Source of the DNA: Bradyrhizobium oropedii
GTDB taxonomy: Bacteria > Pseudomonadota > Alphaproteobacteria > Rhizobiales > Xanthobacteraceae
Direction of reading: 5' to 3'
Length of the DNA: 62,772 nucleotides
Assembly (NCBI RefSeq): GCF_020889685.1
Contig: NZ_JACMYO010000022.1
Coordinates: 1-62,772 of the forward strand
Part shown: piece after piece, positions 18,681 through 27,574 of the stretch
Numbering within the stretch: position 1 is the first letter of the stretch
Layout of the letters: every line of letters starts with the position of its first letter
Notes under the pieces: model-generated
What the model was told of the DNA's origin: nothing
Databases searched by the model: none
The model's input: only the letters and a program-made list of their open reading frames with translations
Position numbers and translations under genes: made by a program

Positions 18681-19300
18681 GGCGACGCAAAGAGTTGGGC
18701 GGCAACTTGATCTGACGACCTCAATTCTGCTTGCGATCTTTATGCCGAGAATGACGTTCGGCAATTGATTGTGCTCATGGAGCCGATACGCGACTACTTC
18801 GTGGCGGCTTCGGCGACCCTGGATATCATAGTGAGTGCAGTCTCGTTCGACAGCGTTCCGTGGGGCGCGCCAAATAGTGGCGCACCGTCGCGAACGAGCT
18901 TTAGATTATATTGGTCTATTGGTCGTGCGCATGCCGCATTGCTCGGCAGGGAAGGCAAGACAGCCCGCCGCGCTCGTCTTGGTCTCGTCATCCTCCGTCC
19001 TCGCGCCCGCCGCTGATGAAACCGACGAGCTTCTTGTTGCTCTCGAGCGTGGCCCCGACGAGAAGAATTTGGCGTGGTCTAGAGCCGGCCCCATCACCGC
19101 AAAAGTTGATGTAGGGTTTGGCCGATAGATCGCGCTTCCTCCAGCGCGTGTACTCCTCCGACTAGACCTCGTTGAGCCGCCCCATGGAGCAGTCCGAGGC
19201 TCTTCGACCGGCGCCATAGGGCAGCAGAATCGCCGACGAGAAGCGTGTGCGCTCCGAACGTTAGCCGGTCGGGTCGCGAGCCAGCGGACAATGCACCGCA
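18680..19300 (-). pseudogene. IS256-family transposase relic
   Basis: Pieces in several frames of an IS256-type transposase: EYTRWRKRDLSAKPYINF near 19150, LLVGATLESNKKLVGFISGG near 19040, FPAEQCGMRTTNRPI with the NPIE-like C-terminal motif near 18920, and NQLPNVILGIKIASRIEVV near 18730. The DDE core between them is deleted and stops occur throughout. Confidence 0.7.
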
Positions 19301-20384
19301 ACCGGGCCGATTCTGGTAATGATCTCGCTGTGGCCTATATATCGTGACGTACCGGTCGTTGGCGGCCGTCGTCAGCGGCGTTCGCTCGCCATTGCGCGAA
19401 TTCGCTCAGTGGATCAGCAAACGCCGCTCGGAAGATCGAAAAAGCGTTAGTATCGGTCGCGGCGTATCGCCCTCGGTCGATAGTAGAGGCGTCACGCACG
19501 ATATGCCGCCTTATTGCTTGATCAACGTTCGCCCGTAGCTCCTGACAGATCAAGAACTACTGCTCATTCGGTTAATGGATCCGAAGAAGTTGTTTAATGG
19601 ATAAACGCTCAGACATTAATGCTCGGCTCTGCCGGAACTTTGACCAATGGACGTCCAAAGGTGAACGAGAACAGTGAAGCGGCCGGTGCCGGTAGTCAGC
19701 CGTGCCACCGCAGTGTCGGATTAGACCGCCTGACTGTGATTACCATGCCGACACTCGCTTGGCGTTAAGCCCAGAATTACAATGCTTCAAGAAGCGGATG
19801 GCCGATGGCGTTCGTTCGCGCGAATGAAGGGCGCTCGCCATTCAGTGGCTGCAATGGGCTACATTTGGGAGGCCTGCGGCCGATGGAGGCATGACTTGAT
19901 GGGAGCCCCTTCGTAGTGAGCACGTTCGCGACGTTAATGCCTCTCCGGAAATTAATCTCGCCATGTCGCTCGCAATCGAGTTAATCAGCTTACAGATAGT
20001 ACTGCCACTCCTGGTAGGTGCGTACATCTGTGAGCCTGGCTAACGTGCCGCTACAGATGCGTTATCGCAAACGGAGGCGATTGAACCGCTGCGTTTACCA
20101 GAAACCCGAGACCATTTCGTCATGGTAGCCAAAAATCATGTTCGGCGGCGCTTCGTTCCGTCGAACAGATTACTACCGTTTGGCCTCTGTACATGTAATC
20201 AAACAGCTCGCTGCTTATGCAGATCGGGGTTGGAATGCCTTCGGACGTTGCCTGTATCTGTAAATGAAACACTGAGGCCACGGCATTGGACGACTCCTCA
20301 CAGTAGCGAAATCGTCTCGGTCAGCTGCTCTACCGAAATCAACTCAACTGAGGCTTAATCGCGCGACCACGGCAGGGAAACGTC
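19301..20384. other. Long gene-free region upstream of the GHMP kinase operon
   Basis: About 1.1 kb with only short chance ORFs. The last 100 bases should hold the promoter of the operon that starts at 20385. A GTCAGCTGCTC element near 20319 resembles only the first half of a tts box and is not accepted as one. Confidence 0.35.
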
Positions 20385-21416
20385 ATGATCGAAATCCCAC
20401 TGAGTCTTCGGGCGCACGGTACGCCGGGTTTCCAGCGCTTGCTCGGGAGGACATGCGGTGTAGCCAGTTGCAACCCGCACTTCGGCGAACTTCTCCAGGG
20501 CGCCTTTGATGTCACGGAAGGCGGCCACCGACGCACCGTACGCGCGCTCGTTTCAGTTCACATGCCGTACGCTGATGGATCGGTTGCCCACGCGGCATTG
20601 GATCCAGACCGCATGAGCAATTTCGTGCCCGAGGCCGGACGCACCGGCATCCACGTAAGACCGGCCCATTTTCGCAAGTGTGAAGTTGCGGCCCGGCTCG
20701 CCCTCGATGCTTTCGGGCTGAATAATATGGGAGCCAGGCTCGAAGTGAAAACGTTCATTCCAGAATGCGTCGGTATGGGGTCGTCTACGACCGGCGTAGT
20801 GGCCTCCATCCGTGCGGTTGCCCACGCCGTCAGCGCCTACCGAGGAGCTCGGATGATGCCAGCGCCTCATCTGCAAGCAACGCTCGCCGTAGCAGCCGAG
20901 CATGCGTCGGATTCGCTGATGTTCGACTGCACGGCCACCACCATCCTGTTTGCCCACCGCATCGGCAAGATTGTCCGAACGTTCAATGGTCCTCTCCCGC
21001 AAATGCATATTCTCGGGTTTGACACCGGCTCTGCCCGTGACGGTGTCGATACCGACCGATTACCGAGAGCGCGCTACTCGCGCGATCAGATCGCCGCCTT
21101 CGGGTGCGCGTTGGCGGTCCTGGAGCGAGCGATTGCTGAGCAAAGTGTCGCGCTCGCCGGCCGGGTTGCGACTTTCTCCGCGAAGATGAGCGAGACCGCC
21201 GTTCAGAATCCGCTCAAGAAGCCGAAGTTCAACGAGCTCCTCCGCATCAAGGAAGGCACCGGTTCGGCCGGTATTGCAGTCGCCCATAGCGGCACGGTTG
21301 CTGGCCTGATCTTCGACCCGGCTCTCCCCGACCTTCGTACTCGAGTGGCTGAGGCCAGCTCCGCGATCGCTCACCTCGGTTTCGATCACTTTCGTACATT
21401 TTCAACACCGTATTGA
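20385..21416 (+). CDS. GHMP-family kinase (threonine/homoserine kinase-like)
   Basis: 343-residue small-molecule kinase of the GHMP superfamily, nearest in feel to the L-threonine kinase PduX and related amino-acid kinases: ASCNPHFGELLQGAF near 23-40 (substrate loop), the phosphate-binding motif ECVGMGSSTTGVVASIRA near 127-143, and a C-terminal SGTVAGLIFDP stretch. The start follows AGGGAAACGTC. It is the first of four genes in one direction with gaps of 10, 17 and 10 bp. By context it would phosphorylate the side-chain hydroxyl of an amino acid (Ser, Thr or homoserine) to make a leaving group for the next enzyme. The substrate is inference. Confidence 0.8.
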   Translation: MIEIPLSLRAHGTPGFQRLLGRTCGVASCNPHFGELLQGAFDVTEGGHRRTVRALVSVHMPYADGSVAHAALDPDRMSNFVPEAGRTGIHVRPAHFRKCEVAARLALDAFGLNNMGARLEVKTFIPECVGMGSSTTGVVASIRAVAHAVSAYRGARMMPAPHLQATLAVAAEHASDSLMFDCTATTILFAHRIGKIVRTFNGPLPQMHILGFDTGSARDGVDTDRLPRARYSRDQIAAFGCALAVLERAIAEQSVALAGRVATFSAKMSETAVQNPLKKPKFNELLRIKEGTGSAGIAVAHSGTVAGLIFDPALPDLRTRVAEASSAIAHLGFDHFRTFSTPY

Positions 21417-21426
21417 GGATGCACGG

Positions 21427-22458
21427 ATGGCGGACAGGCTCTACGAGATCGTTGGCGCTCATGCCCCCCTCAAGATCGTTTCATTGCCGCCTGAGAATTT
21501 GGCCGCTATCGACTTCAGGATCATGAAGGTGTTCCCGGCCTTCAATATTATCGATGCAGGTATTCGCAACGGCGAAATCGGCCGCAATAGGACAATCGTC
21601 GAAACATCGAGCGGAACGATGGCTCTCGGTCTCGCGATCGTCTGCATGCACTTCGGGCTCAAGTTGCACATCTTCGGCGATCGCGCCATCGAGCCGCCAC
21701 TCCAACGCACGATGGAGGACTTGGGGGCCGAAGTACACCTCGTCGACGCGGCAGCGTCCGACGCGAACGTCCAATTGCTCCGGAAAAACGCCCTCCTCGA
21801 CTTCTTGGATCGCACCGGCGCCACCTGGACAAGACAGTACGACAACCTCGGCAATCGCCTTGCCTATGCGCGTCCAGCTGAGGAAGCGATCAGGCAATTC
21901 GGTAAAATCGATGCACTGGTTGCAACGGTAGGCTCGGGCGGATCATCCTGCGGTCTTGCTCACTATTGCCGCGCATTCTTTCCAGAGATGAAACTCGTCG
22001 GGATCGATACCTTCGGCAGCGTATTGTTCGGCCAGCCAGCGAGCCACCGCGATCTGCGGGGTCTCGGCAATAGCATTTTGCCTGGCAACTTGTTGCACGA
22101 AGCGTTCGACGAAGTTCATTGGCTCGGCGCCAACGAGGCATACCAAGCTGCCCACAGACTTCATCGCGAGACTTCGCTCAAGCGCGGTCCCACCAGCGGC
22201 GCGGCCTACCTCGTCGCTAAGTGGTACACGCAGAATTGTCCCGGAAGCAAGGTGCTCGCCGTATTCCCAGATGACAGCAGCCGTTACGAGCACAACGTCT
22301 ACGATCCAACATGGCTGAACAGGCACGGCTATCGAGCGCCGCACGCTGCAGCTGAGCCTATTCTAGTGCATTCTCCTCTTCGCGCCAGCGGCGGTTGGTG
22401 CCGCTTCGATTGGCGTCGGCGCTCGCTGGCCGACGTGATGGCGTCCTCGCATTCTTAG
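21427..22458 (+). CDS. Cysteine-synthase-family PLP enzyme (fold type II)
   Basis: 343 residues of the beta-replacement PLP family (CysK/SbnA-like). The PLP lysine is probably Lys34 in FRIMKVFPAFNII, about 30 residues before the phosphate-cradle TSSGTMALGLA (60-70), the right spacing. The usual GSVKDR text around that Lys is replaced by RIMKVF. A glycine loop VATVGSGGSSCGLAHY is near 165-180 and a PTSGAAY motif near the C-terminus. Start after GAGG at 21416. Enzymes of this kind join an O-activated Ser/Thr to an amine such as aspartate or glutamate. Placed between the kinase and the ligase genes, it is the probable C-N or C-S bond maker. Confidence 0.82.
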   Translation: MADRLYEIVGAHAPLKIVSLPPENLAAIDFRIMKVFPAFNIIDAGIRNGEIGRNRTIVETSSGTMALGLAIVCMHFGLKLHIFGDRAIEPPLQRTMEDLGAEVHLVDAAASDANVQLLRKNALLDFLDRTGATWTRQYDNLGNRLAYARPAEEAIRQFGKIDALVATVGSGGSSCGLAHYCRAFFPEMKLVGIDTFGSVLFGQPASHRDLRGLGNSILPGNLLHEAFDEVHWLGANEAYQAAHRLHRETSLKRGPTSGAAYLVAKWYTQNCPGSKVLAVFPDDSSRYEHNVYDPTWLNRHGYRAPHAAAEPILVHSPLRASGGWCRFDWRRRSLADVMASSHS

Positions 22459-22475
22459 CGCTGAAGGTTACTGCA

Positions 22476-23687
22476 ATGGCCATCTCTGCCGCGATCTTCA
22501 TTGAGTCCAACAGCTCCGGCTCAGGCGCCGATTTCATTCGGCATGCCCGAGAACTGGGACTCCTTCCGGTCTTTGTGACCGCCTCACCTGAGAGGTACGC
22601 TTTTCTGCACGACAGCGCCGGCCTCGACCTACGTAGATGCGACACGTCCTCCGAGGCTGCTGTTACCGCGGTAGTCGATGACGTCGCCGCGGCTATGCCT
22701 ATCGAGTTGCTCACGACATCTAGCGATCTCTACCTCCACACGGCCGCGGTGCAAGCTAAGCGCCTTGGGCTTGCTGGTCCGGATCCAAATTCCATTGCAC
22801 TTTGCCGGGACAAGGCTCGGCAGGCCTCTGTACTTCGTGCGGCGGGCATCTGCGTCCCCTATAGCGCCACCGTCGTTGCCGACTGCGATATCCGCGAAGC
22901 GATCACACGGGTTGGCTTGCCTGCGGTCGTAAAGCCGATTAGCGGAACCGGCAGTGTCGGGGTCAGTTTGGTGGAAAGCGAGACCGACGCGATTCAAGCT
23001 TTGCGTAACCTGCTCAGCACCACGACTGACGTGCGCGGGCGCTCTATTCAATCTGGTGCCCTCCTGATGTCGTACGTCGCTGGAGATGAGTTTTCCGTCG
23101 AGATTCTCGACAGCCGGGTCATCGGTGTGACGCGGAAACACCTGGGAGCCCTGCCGCATTTCGTCGAGATCGGACACGATGCGCCGGCGATAATATCGCC
23201 TCAGTTGCAAGCGCAAATCGTAAATAAAGCTCTTCGCGCAATAGACATCCTGGGTCACGCGAGGGGGGCCGCTCATGTCGAACTCCGGATACACCAGAGC
23301 TGCATCACCATCATCGAAGTTAATCCACGGCTCGCCGGCGGCTCGATCCCCAGCCTTTTTCGTCACGCGACTGGTTTCAATCCGGTTCTCGCGGTTCTCC
23401 GCAGTCTGCTCGGAATGCCCTCCACGGCACCAGCCTCAGGCGCTCACGGTTCTATCCGATTCATCATGCCGAAGTGCGAGGGTACCTTCGACATCCCTCA
23501 GGCCGGGGAGCGACTCGTCGACCGTTTTGGACTTGCGGAGTTCGCTCTCTATCGCACTCTGCCCACAGAGTTCAGTCGATGCAACGATTTCCGCGACCGA
23601 ATCGGTCACGTCATTGCAGTGGACGACGATCCAGCATCCGCTGCCCGGCGGGCCGAGGCTGCGGTTGCGTTCGCCTGCCAAGCATGA
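22476..23687 (+). CDS. ATP-grasp ligase, amino-acid/dipeptide type
   Basis: 403 residues from the ATG at 22476 (an in-frame earlier start at 22395 would overlap the previous gene). N-terminal Rossmann-like preATP-grasp part, then LPAVVKPISGTGSVGVSLVE near 150-165 (ATP-binding Lys), GDEFSVEIL near 210, and IIEVNPRLAGGSIPSLFR near 280 with the Mg-binding Glu and Asn. This is the carboxylate-amine ligase type that makes dipeptides or amides through acyl phosphates. Third gene of the operon; the stop is 10 bp before the lyase start. Confidence 0.85.
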   Translation: MAISAAIFIESNSSGSGADFIRHARELGLLPVFVTASPERYAFLHDSAGLDLRRCDTSSEAAVTAVVDDVAAAMPIELLTTSSDLYLHTAAVQAKRLGLAGPDPNSIALCRDKARQASVLRAAGICVPYSATVVADCDIREAITRVGLPAVVKPISGTGSVGVSLVESETDAIQALRNLLSTTTDVRGRSIQSGALLMSYVAGDEFSVEILDSRVIGVTRKHLGALPHFVEIGHDAPAIISPQLQAQIVNKALRAIDILGHARGAAHVELRIHQSCITIIEVNPRLAGGSIPSLFRHATGFNPVLAVLRSLLGMPSTAPASGAHGSIRFIMPKCEGTFDIPQAGERLVDRFGLAEFALYRTLPTEFSRCNDFRDRIGHVIAVDDDPASAARRAEAAVAFACQA

Positions 23688-23697
23688 GGAGTCGATC

Positions 23698-25173
23698 TTG
23701 CAAGACACAGGCCGCGTCAAATCGACTCTTCATCCAGAAGCGAGTTCCATTGTCTTCGACGCCGATCTTCGCCGGGCAGTCAGTGACGAGCTACCATTCT
23801 ACGCCGAAATCGATCGAGCCCAAGCCATTATGCTTGAGCGAGTCGGGTTGATTGACCGCGATGTCGCTAGGAAGGTGCTCGTCGAGCTCGACAGATTACA
23901 GGCCGATAAATTTCAGAGTGTTGCTGTTTCGCCTGCCCCTCGCGGCTCGTATCTAGCCTATGAGGATCATCTCAGGTCGGTGATCGGCAAGGAAGCGAGT
24001 AATCTGCATCTCGGTCGGAGTCGCAACGATATCAATGCGACGCTCGTGAAGCTGAAGCTGAGAGGGCCCTATCAGGAATTAGCCGGCGAACTCCTCCAGC
24101 TTTTGCGCGTGTTATGTGGGCTGGCGCGCGCTCACACTGAGACGGTCTTCCCGCTGCACACACACCGTCAACCTGCCTTGCCATCCACCTTTGCGCACCA
24201 TCTGGCAGCGTTCGCGAGCGCATTTGCGCGCGATCTGGATGCGCTTATGGCCGCGCATCCGCTCCTGAATCGCTCCTGTCTCGGTGCTGGCGCGGGGGGG
24301 GGCACAACCTTGCCGATCCTGCCGGACCTGACAGCAAGGCTGCTCGGCTTCGCGACGCCCCCGGTCAACTCGATCGACAGCGTAGCATCTCGCGATCTCG
24401 TCCTTCGTCTTCTGGCCGATTTCGCTGTTCTTGCATCAAATCTGAGCCGCGTAGCGGAGACCTTACTACTCTGGGTGGGAGATTCCGGACTGGCTAGCCT
24501 TCCGGACGAACTGGTTGGCTCTAGCTCCGCGATGCCTCACAAGCGGAATCCTTTCCTTCTCGAGCAGGTACAGGGAAAGGCGGGCGCGGTAATTGGCTGC
24601 TTTGTCGCGGCTGTCACGGGCATGCACAGCGCACCGTTCACGAACTGCGTGGCCGTCGGAACGGAAGCTACTCGCCATGTCTGGCCCGGCATTGACCATT
24701 CGATCGGGTCTGTGCGCCTTATCCGGCTGTGCTTTTCCGGGCTGACCGTTGCTAAAGACGCTCCGTCCGCTATGCTCGAACGGTCGTTCGTGAATGCCAT
24801 GGAAGCTGCGACGCGGCTCACGATCTATGGAGGTCTCGATTTTCGCTCCGCTCATAATAAAGTCGGGCAGCTGGTTACGACAGCTATCGAGTGCGGGGTA
24901 CCGAATCTCCTGGCGATTGCACAAGGAGGCCGGATGTGGGGCCCCGGGGTCTCGCTGGCGCCAGACGTCATTGCGAGAACGGCTCGAGCAGGGGGAGGGC
25001 CCGCTCCGGAGGCCGTCCTTGCAACGCTCGACGAACTCGAAACGGGCATCGAACGATCGGTCGTCTTTCTGCGCGAACTCGGCGCGAGTTGGAGCCGTGC
25101 TCGAGAGGAACTTCGATCCGCAATCACGAAACTCGATGAACCAAGGCTTCAATCGATCGATGACGGAGAATGA
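23698..25173 (+). CDS. Argininosuccinate lyase-like (fumarase/aspartase superfamily) enzyme
   Basis: 491 residues from a TTG start at 23698 with GAGGA 7 bases upstream. The frame is open further upstream to 23275 but that part overlaps the ATP-grasp gene. ArgH marks: NLHLGRSRNDI near 102-112, HTHRQPALPSTFAHHL near 155-170 and the signature SSSAMPHKRNPFLLEQVQGK near 275-294 with the catalytic Ser loop. Such lyases release fumarate from an N-succinyl adduct. Here, last in the operon, it could unload fumarate from an aspartate-derived adduct made by the PLP enzyme, leaving a free amine. It differs enough from housekeeping ArgH, and its neighbours are so unlike arginine genes, that arginine synthesis is unlikely. 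Confidence 0.85.
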   Translation: MQDTGRVKSTLHPEASSIVFDADLRRAVSDELPFYAEIDRAQAIMLERVGLIDRDVARKVLVELDRLQADKFQSVAVSPAPRGSYLAYEDHLRSVIGKEASNLHLGRSRNDINATLVKLKLRGPYQELAGELLQLLRVLCGLARAHTETVFPLHTHRQPALPSTFAHHLAAFASAFARDLDALMAAHPLLNRSCLGAGAGGGTTLPILPDLTARLLGFATPPVNSIDSVASRDLVLRLLADFAVLASNLSRVAETLLLWVGDSGLASLPDELVGSSSAMPHKRNPFLLEQVQGKAGAVIGCFVAAVTGMHSAPFTNCVAVGTEATRHVWPGIDHSIGSVRLIRLCFSGLTVAKDAPSAMLERSFVNAMEAATRLTIYGGLDFRSAHNKVGQLVTTAIECGVPNLLAIAQGGRMWGPGVSLAPDVIARTARAGGGPAPEAVLATLDELETGIERSVVFLRELGASWSRAREELRSAITKLDEPRLQSIDDGE

Positions 25174-25460
25174 GCCAAGCGATGAGGCACGCCGCATTTG
25201 CCTTCCACGTCGCTACCCAGAAGGATCCGGTGGCCAAGAACCTGTTGAACGTCCTCAAGGCGGAGCGTCCACTCAGGTGCACGGATAGGAAATTGACAAC
25301 CATCCGGTCCTGGGATCTCCGGCGTTCCTGCTGCCCGACGCATGACGTCGGCGATACCGCAGCGATCGTCCGCAGCTTGAGCAACTCATGGCTGGACTGA
25401 ATCGCCATGGATTCCCCTGAGGGTCAGTTTGTGATTCAAGGTGCTGGCTGGAGTTGGGGC
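25174..25460. other. Gap after the lyase gene
   Basis: No recognisable gene. A plus-strand frame continues (25170-25400) without family features. No clear terminator was seen. Confidence 0.3.
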
Positions 25461-26258
25461 TCAGCATCTGATGAACCGACCTCTTTCTAATGATCTGCGG
25501 AAGCGTTTGGGGGACGCCCGCGCCCAGCAACCGGCCAGATCAGCTTGACGTCGACTGGATACACCTTTAGGTGACGCGGGATGCCCGACGGCCCAGGCCA
25601 GCCCGCGTGCCGTGAGCCCTTGTCGAAACGGCGCACTGAGGCCGTATCCTGCGTCCTCCAGCACACAACCGGACTGCACGCCGGCTGCCATGGCGCGATC
25701 AATTTCGGTCAAAGCGATCTCTGGCTTGGATCGTGGCGTTCGGTATTCGACAGGAACGCCGGCACGCTTCAAACGAGCGGCATCGCCGGTCCAGCTCTCA
25801 GCGAGGAACAGACGCAATGCGATCATCACCGGCACTTAACGGCGCGTAAGCGTCAGCGACACCAATGTTTGGCAATTTGCCGTTTTACCCAAGGCCGAGG
25901 CATATTGCGCCGCGACGCCGACTGAGTGTTCGCCTTCTTCGGTTCCGCGGTGTCGTCGATAACCAGCACCGCATCTTCGTCACCGACGAGCCGGTCGGCC
26001 TGATTGAACAGCTCTGTCTCTGGTGGTGTCGTATCCCAGACACCACCAGCGATGAAATGGTGCAGCTGATCGTAATCGCTTGCCGCAAAGCGCTCCGTCA
26101 TCGGCTGAATGCTTTTGCGCTCATCAGGGCCGATCAGCCCCGCAATGTGCGCGGACAATTCGTCGCCGGGTCATTATGACCCAACCGATCCAGGAATGGC
26201 TTCAGCCAACGCTCGAGTTGGTCTTATCAATCCGATGTCGCATTCTCCATGGTCGACC
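25461..26258 (-). pseudogene. IS701-family transposase, N-terminal relic
   Basis: Read from 26258 down: MENATSD, two stops, LERWLKPFLDRLGH, a frameshift, then [53 protein letters not shown] and, in another frame, RLKRAGVPVEYRTPRSKPEI and GYGLSAPFRQGLTARGLAWA. The order is that of an IS701-type DDE transposase. Frame breaks and a missing C-terminal half make it dead. Confidence 0.85.
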
Positions 26259-26342
26259 CTCCAAAAGCCGCCCCCTATGAATCATCGAAAAACAAACTCG
26301 GGAATCCTGATAAGCTCACCAAGCTGACGAATCTGCCAAAGT

Positions 26343-26760
26343 AGTGCTAGGTAGCCAGTTCATCAGCTCTGCCTTCACCGGCATGCTGGCGGCAGCCGGC
26401 ATTCGTATCTCGATGGACAGTCGGGCCGTTGGATTGACAATGTGTTCATCGAGCGACCGTGGCGCACGTTCAAGCACGAGGATATCTATCTCAAAGGTTG
26501 GGCCGACGGGCGGCGAGGCCCATGCCGGTTTGCTTCGTGGCTCGCCTTTTACAACGCCGTGCGCGCCCACCAAACCCTGGCCAGTCGCACGCGGATGGAA
26601 GTGTGGCACGAACGCATGGCCGCCGATCTGACTGTGGACATGACGCTGCACTGGACAACGCTGCCCGTTGCCACATGCCCACAGCCGCCAACAGCAGGCC
26701 GACAGGGTGTTTGCAGCGTGATATTAGGAGATCGGAGCGGCCGAGAATCCAACTAAGTGA
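26343..26760 (+). pseudogene. IS3-family transposase OrfB, C-terminal fragment
   Basis: Starts abruptly with LGSQFISSAFTGMLAAAGIR, then in a second frame VFIERPWRTFKHEDIYLKGW and FYNAVRAHQTLASRTRMEVW, the end of the integrase core. The 5' part and OrfA are missing. Confidence 0.8.
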
Positions 26761-26906
26761 TTCGCCCCCCTGTGCCCACGGATAGGGTCTACTTCACGTC
26801 ATCCACGCTCGCCACCGCTCCCTTGAGCGCCAGCACCAAGCAGCGCAGGTTTGTCGCTACGCAACGCCCGCTCTGCAGATCTCAACAACGAGCGGGACAT
26901 CTCCAC
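26761..26906. other. Gap before the 27-bp repeat
   Basis: No gene or site recognised. Confidence 0.3.
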
Positions 26907-26933
26907 TATTCCTCACCAGAGTAGGTAGTGGCT
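26907..26933 (+). repeat. 27-bp repeat, copy 1
   Basis: Begins CACTATTCCTCACC and ends GAGTAGGTAGTG. The same 27 bases occur at 42029-42055. The outer five bases (CACTA and TAGTG) are inverted repeats of each other, so it could be an operator or the edge of a duplicated segment. Beyond it both copies keep partial likeness (CTCGGTCC versus CTCGATCC, then GCAGCAATGA about 75-85 bases further). Confidence 0.7.
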
Positions 26934-27006
26934 CGGTCCCCCGTTAATGCTGTATCGCAACCACGAGCATAGGGTAGCACGCAGCTCATCACGGTTGGTG
27001 CAGCAA

Positions 27007-27395
27007 TGACAAGCGCAGTTAATTTGCGACAAACTTCACGTTTTTCGAATTGTCCGACGATACCGCCGCGCAAAAAGCATCAAGGCTTTGAGTGGGATTC
27101 GATTTTCACGAGTGTGCCGCGATCACGCCAGCCACTCCGACACAGGGGCCAACGTTTCAAAATTTCTGGCCGGATCGCTCACTAATTCACCCCGGCGAGG
27201 CGCATTGGATCACAGGCGTCGACAAGAATAATGAAGGTCGCGGTTTTCAGAGGCTGCTCGCCCGTGCGACCCTTCGCACAGAAAACTTCGCTGAGTATCT
27301 TCAATCCCTGAAGGCAGGGGGCTTGTGAAAGATAAATTGCAGAGGGACAATTGGTTCATTGGCTAACTGGTGACGAGCTGAGGAGTGAGGTTGTT
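27007..27395 (+). pseudogene. Decayed, internally deleted copy of the GNAT-like gene at 45224
   Basis: From GCAGCAATGACA the region parallels the leader and N-terminus of the intact gene at 45224: GFDFHECAAITPATPTQGPT, FWPDRSLIHPGEAHWITGVD, then NFAEYLQSLKAGG (27280-27325), and after a deletion of about 100 codons the end DKLQRDNWFIG (27330-27362). The middle, including the probable acetyl-CoA site, is gone. Confidence 0.75.
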
Positions 27396-27574
27396 GAGCG
27401 TAACGGAACCGCGCAGCTTCCGACGCTGGATTGACGATATGGCAGCACTGTATCGCTGTCGATGTAACACGGGAGAGCGAACGCCGAATATCGAAGGGGA
27501 GTTACTTGGTGGCTTCCTTCTTCACGCTCTTCTCCGGTTCGAGGCACTTCCACACTGTTTCCCACGGAGTACGC

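Noticed and set aside
20310..20345. Possible tts box (type III secretion promoter)
   Set aside because: Only GTCAGCT matches; the second half TCGAAAGCT is missing.
23275..23697. Upstream extension of the ArgH-like lyase to 23275
   Set aside because: It overlaps the C-terminal 400 bp of the ATP-grasp gene, which has clear family text there; the TTG at 23698 has a good ribosome site.
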